A stretch of 64,000 nt of DNA from Vanilla planifolia (Eukaryota; Streptophyta; Magnoliopsida; Asparagales; Orchidaceae), in assembly GCA_023846275.1 (NCBI GenBank), contig CM043868.1, forward strand, positions 15,781,755 through 15,845,754, given 5' to 3'. Each line of letters starts with the position of its first letter. The first letter of the stretch is position 1. The notes under the pieces are model-generated. The model saw nothing but the letters and a program-made list of their open reading frames with translations, ran no database searches and was not told the origin of the DNA. Position numbers and translations under genes: made by a program. Positions 26,101 to 41,100 of this stretch are shown here, in pieces.

Positions 26101-29100
26101 GTTATCTTAAGAGAGCTATACAAAATAAAGGTAAAGACCATAATGACTTTGTAAGACGATAAAATAAAGGCGCATGACCTACTGATCCTAGTAAATACAT
26201 CACAGAATCACAAGGGGCAATTAGAAAAACTTTAATTGTATATTTATTAGAAAAACTACTAAATAATTGTATATTTATTTAATAGCATTCGTCTATTTAA
26301 AAGGAAATTAGAAAACAAAACTTCAACCGCATGCACGGATAATCTTCTTACCTATACCTATGCGAATGTTCCGAAGGGCAAGGAAGACACCCAATGGCGA
26401 TCCAACAGCGAAGAATGTATCGACCTGGTTAAATGTTACATCAAAAATAAAAAAAACCAATGTAGGAACTATACAAAGATCTATACATTATTCAGCATAA
26501 CATGAAAAAAACATAAAAACAAAAAAACAAAGGATGGGAATTACCGCATCCCAACACCCAAAAAATAAAGACAAAAATGATATAACAAAACAACGAATAC
26601 AAGCAAACTGAAGCTATAAATGCAATTGACATACAATGATACCTTGAAATCAAGCTTGGTATATCTAATGTATGGTGTGTATCTTTTTCTGGAAGCATCT
26701 TGACCAGACTTTTCAAGGTTTGATTGATCCTTACAATGGCCAACAGTATGTAGTGCTGATTACAAACATAAATATATCAAATAAATAATAAATTTGCAAA
26801 TATTTCAAGGGATTTAACAATTCCCATTTCAAACTGCTACTATTCTCTGAAAAGCTCAAATTGCTATTGTTCTCATTCTAAAGGATTTACCATTCACTGA
26901 AAAATTTTCTTTGCTAAAATCAACATTATTTTCAAGCAAAGATGAGTTTCCCTTCTGCTCAAGTGCAACAATCCTTCTTTGGAGCAACTTCACCTGTGAG
27001 TAAAATATAAAAAATGTTTTTAGTCAAAATCTTCCGAACTTCTAAAAGAAGATTCATGAGTATTTGTAGAATCCTTATATAGCTAATATAACCAAACAAA
27101 TCTGTTTTGCTCTATGGAACAGTGTTACACTGACAGAAACAGAAATGCAATCCATGCAGGGAAAGAAATATTCACATGATTTCATACTACAGTCAAAATG
27201 CGTACTTCTTCCTTCAAGAAGGAGATAAGCTTGTCCTTCTCAGCAATATCTTCTGGAAGTAAATCTGCAGTTCCACCCTCAGCAGTTTGTGAAGTATCTT
27301 TTGCCTTGTCAAAGTTTGCATTAGAGCACTTTGTCTCTTTTATAACACCGAAAGACGCATTTGCGGGTTGCTCTTTCTCTAAACAAAAACCTACATACTC
27401 TATCGAGCCATCACCAGTGCGTGAACAATCAGGATAGTTCAAACAATCTACATAAGCATTTAGTGGGGGGATAGTATCAGGATTGAGATTAATATCAGAG
27501 TCAATGCTAAGCATTCCACATGTATCTAACTTAGGCTGATTTTCCATATTTTGGCATGGAAACTGCTCTATAGCACCACTAGAAATAGCACATTCTTCAT
27601 TTTCTGGTACAGCTAATTTACTTTTAGCATGGCATTGGCAGGACACATTATGCTGAGGCTCTTGTTCACTGCTAGCACTCATGCACACAGAGTCCATAGC
27701 AAATGGAGAAGTTAGATATTCTTGATGACAAAGAATGTCATAAGACAGAACACTTCCCAAAGAGTGGCCATACAAAGAAACCTGCCAAACAATTTGCATA
27801 AATTCAAAGCATTAAAACGTGGATGCAGCTACCTGTAAACATGGTAAAATTACTTGTCACAATGGAATGTAGTAAACCTTTCCATTGTAGTGCGGATTTC
27901 TCTTTAGAAATTTTGCATACAACTTGTTTAACTGGACAGATACCTGCACACATGAACAATCAAAGGCACAATAGTTCGCCATAAAAATCTGCTTCTTAAT
28001 TCTGTATCAAATAATTTCAGCTTGCGATGAATTTACGCATAAAGGAACTCACAGTAGCACATCAAACAAAAATTAGAAACATATCACTAAAAATAATTTA
28101 AAGTATATTCACATACCACAACATAGCCAATAAGAACAATGTGCACAATAATGCATAACTTCAAAGCTATAAGAAATTTGAAAGATGGTATTGCTTAATG
28201 TAAAGCAACAATCATTAAAAGAAAATATAATTGAACTGAACAACCAAGGTAGGTTCGTTTAGAAGAAAACGTACAGCTAGCATGGTCATCAAGATTCTTT
28301 AATGCTTTATCGGAATAGTCCAAAAGACCACCAAAACAGAAAAACTGAATGCCATACACATTCAAGCATAACTCAAGACCAACAAAGTATAAAACATAAT
28401 TAAACTTGCAATGCATACTTTCAATGAGATCTCAAAATAAAAAAGAAGATAACAAGGATCTCAAGCATTTATGCAAAAAAAAAAACTTGCTACCAAAGGA
28501 AAAGGCCACAAAAACTCCAATGAGTGCAACAACGATGGAGGAAGAAAAATTTGCATCCCTTTCCAAAAAAAAATTGTGAATTGATCCATGAATAATATAT
28601 AATTGCAAGGATTTCAGGAGATAATGTGAAAATAAATGCATATCAGCAAAGATCCTACACACAGCATAAGTGATTTGTAAAAAATACCAAAGAATCCACG
28701 TTACATATTATATTAATAGTTTATGACGCGTCTATTACAAATGCTGCCACCAAAAGCAATCGGGAAAAAACATGAATCATTTTCCAACCCTGACTTATAC
28801 TCACCCTGGTCATAATTCTATGAATTTTAATGTTCACCTCATATATCATTGAAGTATCAATCCACGTCCTAGTAACCTTAATTATAAAATAGGGTTCAAA
28901 GTGTATTGTCTCCATGGAAACTACACATCAAAATACTATTGCAGAGCATAAGATTCAAAAAAAAATAGGACAAATAAATGAACTAAGCCAAGAATCCATA
29001 AAAAAACAAAGAATTAGTGGGCATAACGTACAGAATCTATTATATTCTGGCAGTATATAGGGCTCATATAATACAAAACATCGTGAGCCGTTGCACTTAG

Positions 29101-32100
29101 TGTGACACGCAGACCCCGCACTCCATCCAAGGTAATCTTCTCCACAGCACTTTCACCACTGAGTTTCAATCCTTTTCTCCACTGGAAAAGTTTTAAAAAA
29201 AATTCAGAACTGATTAAAGCAAGATTTAGGTAAAAATAGATCAAGTAAAGCTCAGAAAACAAAAATTCCAATATCAAGTATGAGAAAGTGTCATAGTGAC
29301 TTAATTGTCATTTGATGAAATTCATATTGTGATTATTGGATAAGAATCAACTTTGGGAGCGCCAGTAAAACCCTGAGATTTTTAAAATTACCAAGCAGAA
29401 CGTGAATGAACAATGGAGTGAACAAAATGGAATTAATATGCTACCTGGCAAGGGATAAATAGAACCCTCTGGGTGCTTCTCTGATACGGTGTTAAATGCC
29501 TTTCAGCTAAGCTGGCAGTTACTCGACGAAAATCGCCAACGTCATCAACTAAATTTGCTTTCTCTAACCTCTGTCCTATACCATGGACCATAAAGACGAG
29601 ATGACCAACAGGAACCTGATAAGAATGAAAAAAATGCAAATCATACCAAGTGAATTAAAAATTTTTATCTCTTCAGCAACATTTCTGAAATTTTTTCCAA
29701 CATTGATGTTCCAGAAACCATTCTTCAAAAAATAAAAATGAAAGCCGTAATCTATATAACTTGCAAGCCATATGCCATTCTGCAATTTCTTCCATCCTTA
29801 AGATGATTTGCGATAACAAAAAGATTATTTGAAGCACCTATCTTCAAACAAAACCTTTCTATAAAAATTGAACACATCAAAATTAAAGAATTCCAGTAAT
29901 CTGATCGTTTTCAAGCCCTCAGGTATCCTTCCATAGAAGTTTAAAATTACTTTATTGGTTGCTACCATCATTAACCTATAACGTATCGAAATTGACAGAG
30001 TCCTGCCAAGTTGACTTTTCTACAACATTTTTTCTATCTTTAGCAGGGATGAGGGCTGTCCCTCACTTGACAAAGAGGGAGTCCCATATATGTTATAGTC
30101 TCATTATAAGGTCTACTGCATCCTGCTGAGGAAGTTTGAAAGGTTAGTGGGGGTTAGTTTGTTCGCTGGTACAAAGTTTAACCTGAGGACTTCAAATCTT
30201 ATGCCTTCAATATCATTTGGAATTAGATTTGAAGTAATACTACAATTGAAGTGGTTAGTGAAGCTTCACTAAGATCGTTGACACTAAAACATCAAGTTGG
30301 ACAAGTGTGCAGCAGTTCATCCTACAAATGCACGATATAAAGGTTCAGTAGAGGAAATAGGAGTCATGGAAAGATTATTCAGGATGTGGCTATTCTTTGA
30401 TGGTGGATGGAGGGCAAAGGGAGGGAGAGCAGAAATTGAGACTTTATTTACGTAAACAACCCTTTGAATAATGAAAAAATCATGACCTCTATGATATTTC
30501 AAGGATCACTACTATTAGTTGGTCTGTTACAGGGAGATGATCCTTTCTCGAGTCATTAGTACTCTCAAGAGAAGAACGATGATCAGTACATAAGTGCAAA
30601 GAAAATAAATTCAGGGGAAAAATGAGTCGGGGAGGTTTAGCAAGAGCAATTAATAAGCTAGAATACAAAATTCATATTCATGTAAAATTGTATGGCAATT
30701 GGGGATGAGCTTTTATGTCATTTATGTAGGTTTAAGAAATAGCACCTACAATGATCTAATGCTAATTCCTCCATAAAACATTTGAAAATAATTTGAGATC
30801 TCTGCCAAATTTTCTTCAACACACTTACTTCCTCAAGGATAGGACTTTGTTCAACTTATGAAGGCCTAAAAGGCAAAAGCTATCAAGGGACAAGCCATCT
30901 ACTTCGCAGAAAAGTAGGTCAACTGCTCTCTTGTTGGTCGACAAAAATTTGGTGATAAATACATGGAGGATGTACCAAAAGTCATAGTAGTGAACGATTA
31001 GAAGGCAACTATGATGTAACTCTTCATAAGGGAAACTCTAACAATGAAGGCCATGATTACTTCGATTATGGCAAACACTTCGAAGCTAATGTGACCAAGT
31101 GCATCAAGGAGATCGGATCCTGAAAGGAGGGAGAAAGCCTTGCCAAGAAAAGGCATACAAAAGGTTTAGGAACATAATCTGAAAAGAGACATGACAATTG
31201 TCAAGAGAACAATACATGTAATTTTCGATATTCCAAAAGCCCTATTTAATGAAGGAAGAGGGAAGGTAAGAAGGGTTGGCCTACATTGATAAGTTGCACT
31301 TCTCTACACCTTTTGCAAGCTTTGGTTGGTCCCTAGGATGACGATTGCTTTGGAGAAGGTTGTTTGGTCCTAATCAATCACAAAGAACTAAATGAAGTAT
31401 TTCCCTTCATCAAAGGCTTTAGGTCATGTTTGTTGCATCAATTGAGGTTGGGTCTAACATATCATTAAGTGAATATCTAATAATCTAAAAGCTTAAAACT
31501 ATGGAACAAAATCACCTTAATTATATATTAGAATTTCAACAATATCCTCAACTTATAATATAAGATTAAATATAATCTCACTTATTCTCAACAATCTTTC
31601 ACTCAAGAATCTCATCTACACAATCAATCACTTTAATTTTAAAACCTTTCTACTAACTGAATAAATATCATATTGAACATCAACAATACCAACGGCTCCA
31701 AAAAGCCTCCAAACTATGTGAATTACCCCAACCTCTATCATAAATAACAAATCATAAGAGTCATGCATTGATCACTTGGACAAAACCTAAGAATTTTCAT
31801 GACAACTCATTAACACAATCAAGAAGCATGCACACTAAAAACTACTCAACCACATAAATGAAATCATGTGAGTAAAACAAACATCTACTCAATTAAGGCG
31901 AACATTAATAAAGACCATTGGAGTTACAAACTATATTAACCATTTGATTTCAATCAAACTTGGCTCATCTCCTAGCACAACCTGAATATGATACCACTTA
32001 TTAAGTTACAAGAATTGGCGACCTAGATTGGCCCAATATATACCCTTAGATAACCATTAAATAATTAAAAAATTTAGAATTATAGACAAAGACCATGCAA

Positions 32101-35100
32101 TTATATCTTAAGACTTAATCACCATCTTCAACTCACAACCTAGTACAAAACCTAACCTCATTAATACTTAAAGAGATTCAATAATTGTGAGGCCTCAACA
32201 TTAAGCTTAGAAATGAACCATCCACAAGAGAGGACCCACAAACAATGGGCCAAAAGAGAGGCCTTTGGTGAATAAAATTGGCCATATGACAATGATGCCT
32301 ACCGATCACCATCAGGAAATGAATCTCACTCCTACAACAAGAACTAACAATTGAAGGGTGATAAGATGTTAGATATTGTAAAATGATACAATAAAAGATC
32401 ATCAAATTAATCTCCAATACAAAGGTAGGCAAGCTATCCTTGTGTCATGGAAAACCATTGCTAGACCTAAAATAAATGGTCTTAAATTTTCTATTTTTAA
32501 TGTTGCCCAAAGGATGAAAGATGATTGGAGATTAATGAAAATGGAATTTATTTGGGCCAATAAGACCAAATGGAGATATTGAAAGAAGTGAAATTTTTGA
32601 CATGTAAACTAAATAACCCTTGGCATTCTTTAGGAATTTTCCTAAACATTGAGCTCTTCACAATGAAAGAAACATAATGGAAATTAGGAGAAATAGAGAA
32701 TGGCTATGTTTTTGTGACCCTTGGATTAATGGCAAGAATCTATCCTTCTTCCTAGACTTCTCTAGCCTTATAAATTCTTCAGGATTATCATCTTTTGGGA
32801 AGGTGCAAGAAATCCAACTGGTAGGAACCTGGAATCTCTAGAATTTTTAGCACTTCCCTGAACTTATTAAGACTTTGGAAGGAATTATTATTCATAAGGA
32901 GGACAAGCAGTTGTGGAAACCTGGCTTAAAGGGAAATTTTACAATCAAATCCGCCCAAGAGATGTTTACTAGCAGATAAGGATAGATATAGTTGGTCTCA
33001 ATTTGTTTGGGTTAGTTAGAGAATTCCTAAATACCAAATTGCTCTTTGGCTTGCTTTGTTCAAAGAAACAAGATTAAAGACCAGAACAGGAAACGCAGTT
33101 TTCAACTTGCCTCAAAAATTGAATCAGACCACCAAGAAAAGAATGCTATTTTAACAGATGGAAACAGTGTTTTTGGTGACTCTAAGGACACTTAACCAGC
33201 ATCTTTTTAATGAATGCCATTTTTGCAATCAACTCTTGGTTGAATTATCATTCTCTTCAACTCACCTTCATGGAGATTCAAGGATGTAACTATGATAATG
33301 CAAAATCTACCTTATGGAATGGACAGTAACTGGGGGTAGACTTGAGAGCTAAACTTGAAAAGACCTTTAATGACTATTACTCAACTCTTAGGCATCGTTT
33401 AGAAATAAATTTAAATTGAAGAATTGAACTACTCAAATATTACAAGCAAAGAGCACCAATTTGGTAAGGACAATAAGAGTCCATACAAAGCGGAAAGTGG
33501 GAAAGAAGAAAATTTGGTGATGAATTCTCCATAAAGCGCCCACAATTAGAGGTTTCTTGTGCTTCCATAGCTGAGTAACTAAAAGAGTTTGCTAAAGAGG
33601 GGTGTTAGTCAATGAGTTTGATCAAGATTATGCTCATGAAGAGGTGTTGCCTATTTTTTGTTCTCCCTAGGAGGTGCTGTTGGCTATGGAGAAAGAGTCA
33701 TGGCCATCACCAACATTAATCAATCTTCTTCTCATAGCATGAGGTTTGAGTAAATCTGCCAATATCACAGTGATTATAAGCCCTTGACTTATGAATGGAG
33801 GGCATTGTGAAGCCAAACTAAACAGTTGTTAGATCAAGGCTATCAGCAAGAATTTGTGAAGCATGCCACAGCAACACCTGGGAATAAGGGACATCGATGG
33901 AAACCCAATTCTCCACCACCTCAAGCACAACTAAGCCATATCATTCCCTCTTAGCCATCATCCTCAAATTCACCTTGATAAATGGAATGGAAATCATCAA
34001 TCCGCATTGTGACACCCCTCATCATCATAATTGCTTACAAAGGAAGTGTGTAAGTACAATCATTGACAAGATTACAATTACTTCAAGAGAAAATAATTTA
34101 TCCCCTAAGGGAAATCCATATAATAAGGCTATGAACATATCTACAATCATCTCAATTTTCAAGGTGAAGCTTTTTTTACTAAGAAAATTCTATGGATATC
34201 AACTATTGGTTAGCATTTCATTAAATAATGGTTGAAAAGAGTTGCATTATAGTAGTACACCTTCTTGGATATCTGGATAAAGAATGAATCCAAACAACAT
34301 TATTTCATTACACATACTGGGCAAAAGAGTGGACAAAGTCACTTACATTATTGACTTAATGTTGCACAAGAAACTTCAGCATATAACATAATTTTGGGAA
34401 GACAGTAATTCGATCAACAAATTCAAAACTATTGTGTCACATTTTCCCAATATTAAGCTTCCAAAAATCCACCGGGTTGTGGCAGTTAGATTAGGTCTAA
34501 AATTTCTCAAAAATGCTATTTAAATATGGTAAATTCTTACCCTCGTCTTTAAAAATGAAAAATCTTGTATTCGTTCAGGACCAATTATAAATGTACTTGT
34601 CATTGATGAGAGTAATGGGTGTGTTATAAGCCTTATTTCTTATTTTGACGATGATAAAGGGTTAATGAAGATGATTTGTCTGAATGTTGTTTTTCGTTTG
34701 GTCTCCAGCAAACATGCTGAGAATTAATGGACGAGCATCACTAACCTTAACATTCCACTTTGAGCCCATCTGATTTGACCATGAAAGCGTAGTTTTTGCA
34801 TAAAAAGATAAAATGTACTAAATGATGAAATTAAAAAATTGCTTGAAACTAAATTCATTAGGCCAATATCCAGAATGATTTCACTAATGTTGTGTTAATT
34901 AAGAAAACTAACAAAATGGCATATGAGCATTGACCATACAACTTAAATCAAGCATGTCCAAGAGATTGTTATCCTTTGTCTCAAATCAATACACAAGATA
35001 ATTCTATATCTGATTAAGTTTTAAATGTCATTTCAAGATATCATCAAATTTGTTTGGGGGGGGGGGGGGGGGGGGGTGGAACATGATAAAAAAAATACAA

Positions 35101-38100
35101 CTTCTAATGCAGATCATGGCATATATTGTCACAAGATGATGCCGCTCAAATTAAAGAATGTTGAAGCAAGTAATCAAAGAAATAGAGATGTCATATTCAA
35201 GTTCTAAAATGGTCATAAGTTGGAAGCGAATGATGATATTTTGGTAAAAAATCGTAGTGTAGAAGCGTGTTAAAAAGATCTATGAGAAAATTTTGAGATA
35301 TTACAAAAGTATCAAATAAAGTTGAATCTATTTAATGTACTTTTGAAACATAATTTAGAATGTTTTTGAAATATTTTAAGTCAAAATAACTAATAAAGGC
35401 TAGCCCAAATAATAAGATTAAAGCAACCTAAGAAATTTATCATCAAAATCTATCTGAGGCACTAAAAAATTGTAGTTAATTTTGAGGTTAGTCAATTTTG
35501 TCAAAATTAACATTTAAATGTTTTTCTCCCAAAGCGCTGAAGAACAAGAAAAAGTTGCAGCTGACAAAGAGATGTGAAAAAACTATAAATAGCTCAAAGA
35601 TTAATTATTGGCACACCTCTACTCAAAAATTATAAAATTCCAAAGTGCAACTGACAAAGCAGTGAGATCCATAATAGTACAGGAAGAATCTGGTATGCAT
35701 CATCTCATTACATTATGTCAGTCCTATTCTATGAAGTTCTAAGATTAGCTGAATCAGAAAATCTATCACTGGCACTAACAATGACTACAAGAAGGTTATG
35801 AACATATTTAAAGCTCATACCATTCATATTGCAACTGTTTGACGTCTTAACATCATGGAAACACCAAATATTTCGAGAAAATTACAAAAATGGTCAAACA
35901 AATTTGATCTTGGATATGTTCCAACGATGAGCATAAAAGCACAGCAGAGATATCAGCCTTTGTTACAGAGCTTGCAACTTCAAAATGCTTGCAGAAATTA
36001 CCAACAAGCAGCCATGGAAACTTTATGTTGATGGAGCTTGTGCACAAAGTTGTATCAAAGTATAAATTTTTGTTACTTTTTTCTTTATTTTCATTTTGAT
36101 TTGATTTTCCAGGAAAAACACAGATACTTTTTAATACAAACTTTGATAGGTAACTAGCATTTAATTAGTATTTCAGTATCTATTAAAACTATGAAATTAT
36201 CTGATGAAACATGTTTTGGAAATGAAGAGAACACACAAAAATGTCTGCAAAATCTATCATTAACAAAAAAAAAAAGATTTGTTCTATAAAAATAAAATGG
36301 CAAAAGATCAGCACAAGATATTCCTACACTTACTGATGTTTCTAAAAAGATGAATAAAAATGGCTTACAAAACTTGACAGTTCCAAAAAAAACATGCCTG
36401 AGAACAATAATCATCCATCTCTTCCTCCCTTTGTTGTCGCAGCTCATCCTGCACAAAAAAAATTAAAATAATTCTGATTAATGAAGATATGGCAACACCA
36501 AAAATTAATAGACATTTTCTACTTTAGGAGAATAGATCCAAGTAAATTTCTCTCTCCATCTTAATCAACGCATACAATTTTAAATACATAAGAATTTTGG
36601 TAACTGCTTGATACCTTGAATGATGATAAGAGATTTAATGTACAACTTAAATGAGACAAATAATATATGAGACTTTTTATAGTGTAAAATGAAAGTAGGA
36701 CAACAGATATTGGCATCATTTTACATAAACCAAAAGAATGAACCTGGAATTTCCAAAAATCCAAAACAAATAAACTGGTACTCATCTAAAACCAAATTCA
36801 CAGCACGTTCAATAAGACCATCTGAAGTCTATAGATCAAAAACTTTCCCCTTTTCAATGTATAAGTCATGATCCATCAACTTTTTCAAAAACTGCTAGCA
36901 AGTTGAACACAAAACTTTGGGTGATTCAAAGAAGTCTCAAAAGCAAAATTTTCAAAATGTTTTCCTTAATACCTACACCAAGAAATTAGGTCCTTGCCAC
37001 TACACTTTACTAAAAATTATCAGGAATTTTCTTCTGACAATAGCTACCTTGCACTTATTTCTTTTGTCTTCAAGCTTAAGTGTAAACTAACGAGCTTTCT
37101 AAACAGAAAACAGGCTTCAACATTTTATTTTGGAATTTCTTTATTAATATACATTACATAATTTAAAAAAAAAACAAGAAAAGAGTTAATAACACGCAAA
37201 GAAGTAAAATACCCATAAATCATTATTATAGTTCTTTGAAGTTTGAAAGAATACTCAAACTGATTACAACAGTGCAACAAAATGTGCAGTACGAAACAAA
37301 TTAAACGAACTACACAACAAGGATAAAATAGAATAGCTGCCTATCGAATGTGTTTTCTTCAACATTGATGTGTTACGTGACATATGCTTTATATTTAGAT
37401 ATCTAATTATGTTATAGTACTAACCTGAGTTGGCTTCACAGAACCAGAAGGTTGAAAACCACGTCTCAATTTAACCCAATTACCCCTTCCAAAAGAAAAA
37501 CAAGAGGTATCAAATACCAACCAGGCTTCCCATGTGCTATCCTCCCCCGTGAAAAGAGCATGCATTCCCTGAGAAGAGACCCATTGAGAAGAAATGATAG
37601 CAGTTTCTATTTACTAATAATCAGAAACACGTTACTTGTGTTTTTCCTTGCAGATCAACACGGGCAGCAAACAGGCCTGAAGGCTGAAATGTTCGCCGAT
37701 GCCACACCTAAATAAGCAGGTAAGAAACAATCAACCTTCTAACCAAGAATGCCTATATGTTTTAAGTAAACAAAAGACTTCAATTTACAAAAAGTAATTC
37801 ATCAAAGAAACAAGAAAACATGTTGAAAACATGGTAGATATGTTGTGTGGAGACACTGTATTTTTTAAGATATATTTGAAGAATATTTACCATTAGTAAA
37901 AGGATTAAAGAAAGAAATGTCCGGAAACTTATTTCAAGATGAAGACCAAATTAAATGAATGGTTGGTTATACGATTTGATTTATTCACTGTACCCAGCAC
38001 CTTCACCGGTTTAATGATACATGCATTTCAAACTTACATTGAGATTCTTTTAGTAGCATGCTTCAATAATATCATGGTTTATAGTAAGTCCTTAGAAGAT

Positions 38101-41100
38101 CATCAGACAAGCCTTAGGAAGGCATTTAATGTTTTGCGAGGTGAGAAGTTAAATATAACTCTTAAGAGTGCATCTTTATAACTTCAAACAGTCTTTTTAG
38201 GAAGCTTCCAAACAAGGCATTAAGGTAGACTCCAAGAAAGAGATATTATAAAGCAGTTGAAGCCTGCAAACATTGATCATGCTAGGCACTTTCATGGGTT
38301 GACAATATTTTATAGAAGATTCATTAAGCAATTTAATTTGATTATGGCATCCATTATTAATTGTTTAAAACTAAGGGACTTCAAATGGACTAAGCTTGCA
38401 ACTATGTCCTCTGCATCGATCAAGCTGAGGCTTAGGCACTTGTTTTTGAAATTATTGGAATTCAGTGTTTGAAGTAGTAATTGATACTTCCAGTATAGGA
38501 ATAGGAGCTCACCAGTTTTTACAAAAATAGTAAAAATAACATCTTGACCAGTAATAATCTAGTGGCATATCATCATCAAATTCTATGTAAAAGAGAACAA
38601 GAATAGCTCAATCAAAGATCTCAGAATGCCTGTACAGAACAGACTGTCCATAAAAATGGAAGTCATTTACCACTCCCATCCTCAGTTTTATTATGGCCAT
38701 AAAAAGAGCAAATTCTTACGATCATCTGATATTGTTTAGAGCGGATAGGAGGAAAATGGGAGAAAGGCATGCATATAAAGAGGACTGCTCATAATCTGAT
38801 CCAATTTGAATTCTATAGAATATTTTTTTAGCCAAAATATGAAACCAAAATACAGTTATATTTTGATAACTAGATCTGCATTGATGCCGACAAACAGTAA
38901 AAAAATCTTATCCGATAAATAAAAATTTTATTAATTAATAATAAAAACTATTTTTAATGCACTATATGGGTCTTTACTAATGGCATCTTTTACAACCAAC
39001 AATTAGGCTTTCTTGGATGTTGATTATGACTTTAATGATAATGCAATAATTAAGTCTCTCAAAAGATAGTTGTATAAGAAGAGTTTATTGGTATTGAATA
39101 ATGAGTTTTTTCATATTAATAGAAACATATATATTATAAACTTGGTTGCTTAGGATACCTTGAAGCTCATAAGTGGTTTCATCAAGAAAATTTTAAAAAC
39201 TGTAAAATATTTAAACAAATCAATCTTTGGTTAACAAAAGTGGAATGCTATAATTGATCAACTAAAATCAATTTCAGGAGAGAGGAAAGTTTGACTACAA
39301 AAATGAGTCTAGTAGCTCTATTTAACAGTTACTTCTATGCAAGAATTTTCTGTAATTTATTTTATCATTATAACTCTCTAGAGTTTTAATTTTTATTATG
39401 CTATATGTTGTTGTTACATTGACTAATATAAAACTTTAACTTATGGTTATACACTAAAACAAGTATAACTATATTGGATAGATATTCTAAGATTTTTTTT
39501 CTATCATTTTATGACTCATTGGTGTGCACCATAAATAGTATGGTTATCCTAGTTCACTACTTCATCCAATATCTTAAAATGTTTACCTTTTTTAGTTTGT
39601 TAAAATATTTTTTTATATTTTAGAAGGAAATTGGTAATCATCAAGTAAATGTATTTACTCATACAAATTTATTTATTAGGAATGTATTCTTTTTGAAGCC
39701 AATCATATTTTACCAAAAAAAAGGGACAACAAACTATATATTGTACTTATAAAGCAACTCATCCATCTTTGTAAAAAGCATATTGACTCAATTATATGGA
39801 CAAAAATTTTTGAAACACCCAAAAAAACCTTAACAATAACTATACCCAAAAACTTACCAATAGCTATCACTTTTGTTAAAATATTTATACATGATTAATT
39901 AATTAAAAACAGGGTCACTATCAATTAGACCCAAAATCTGACCCAAAAGTCAAATCATCAAGAGTCATTGATCAGATTCAGGTCCACATCAACCCAATCT
40001 AGTAGCATCCAATTCAAAATCAGGGTGAGATCAACCCAACCCAAACATCCAATCGATAGGCCTAGAGGGAGATGTCTATAAAGATTACATAATATAGGCA
40101 TACATGAAGAGCTTGATCCAATATCTGACATGGAAGGAATTTACCCCCTTATCATCATTTTTATCACAAACATTAAAATAGACAAACTCTAAGAATCACC
40201 AATTGCTGTTAGAGGGGAGAGGATCGAAGTAGAAGGGAAGGAAGGAACATTATAGAAATTACATAACATAGGCATACACAAAGTTACACAAGGCATAGTG
40301 TTCTTGCTTAAGATCAACCATATTACTTGGAATCTTGATCCATGTATATATTAGGTGCATAAAATTACATGTTAAAATAAAGCTTAAGGCTAAAGAGAAT
40401 CAAACAATTTTAAGCACAGTATCCCACTTCAAATTATAAACATTCCCTTAGTACCTGACAACGGTAAGCCAACTCCAGCTGCTCTGAAATGTCTTCTCGC
40501 ACGGGAAGCCAATCTGTACCACCTTTCCGAGCAAACCAGTGACCTCTCAATACTCTCCGATTTTCACCATTCCAATACACCGGGAAACAGTGACGCCTAG
40601 TTAAATCCACCTGGATGAATTAAAACAAATATGCACCGAGGGACAAAGAAAACAAGTATCAAAAGGGGTCAATGGATAGTTGATTTCTCAAGACTGAAAA
40701 TATCCAATGTCAATCTATTACTCTAACCAGTAGAAAAAAGGAAATTTCATAACATATAAGGATCTAATGCTTCACCCCAGCATTACTTCATGCAGAATTT
40801 TCACAAAACTAAAGCAAATCTTCCCTTCTTTTCCAATTTAGCAGAAATCAGTATCAATAACAATGAAAAAATTACATCAGAGTTTTAATCAAAACTTTTC
40901 TTTTGCATGAGACCCACTAATTCAAAATAATTAGAACATTAAAGGGCCAACGGTAGCAGCCACTTATGCCTGCACGTATGAGGAGCTTGACTTAGAACCA
41001 GCCATCCAGATTTGATAAGCTAATTAATTGAAAAACAGACAGGATAAAGCAGAACAAATAGACCTAAAAATGTTGTAACGCCCTCAAGAACATAGATATT

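Larger units (their letters stand above)
29616..36397 (-). other. SGR2 intron 7, GC-AG, 6.8 kb with TE remnants
   Basis: The donor is CTCAG|gcatgt and the acceptor tcttatcag|GTTCC. The middle (about 30.0-35.1 kb) differs in texture from the flanks and contains a LINE fragment, a Ty3-gypsy gag fragment and a 21-base G run, all entered separately. The stretches 30000-32400 and 34240-35850 look like decayed transposon DNA, but no further motif could be assigned. Confidence 0.85.

Noticed and set aside
27198-27437. Plus-strand open frame of 79 aa
   Set aside because: Exact antisense shadow of SGR2 exon 11.
28721-28915. Small minus-strand frames between SGR2 exons 9 and 10
   Set aside because: They fall within intron 9; family alignment joins the flanking exons exactly without them.
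37452-37715. Plus-strand open frame of 87 aa
   Set aside because: Antisense to SGR2 exons 5 and 6, which have strong family matches.
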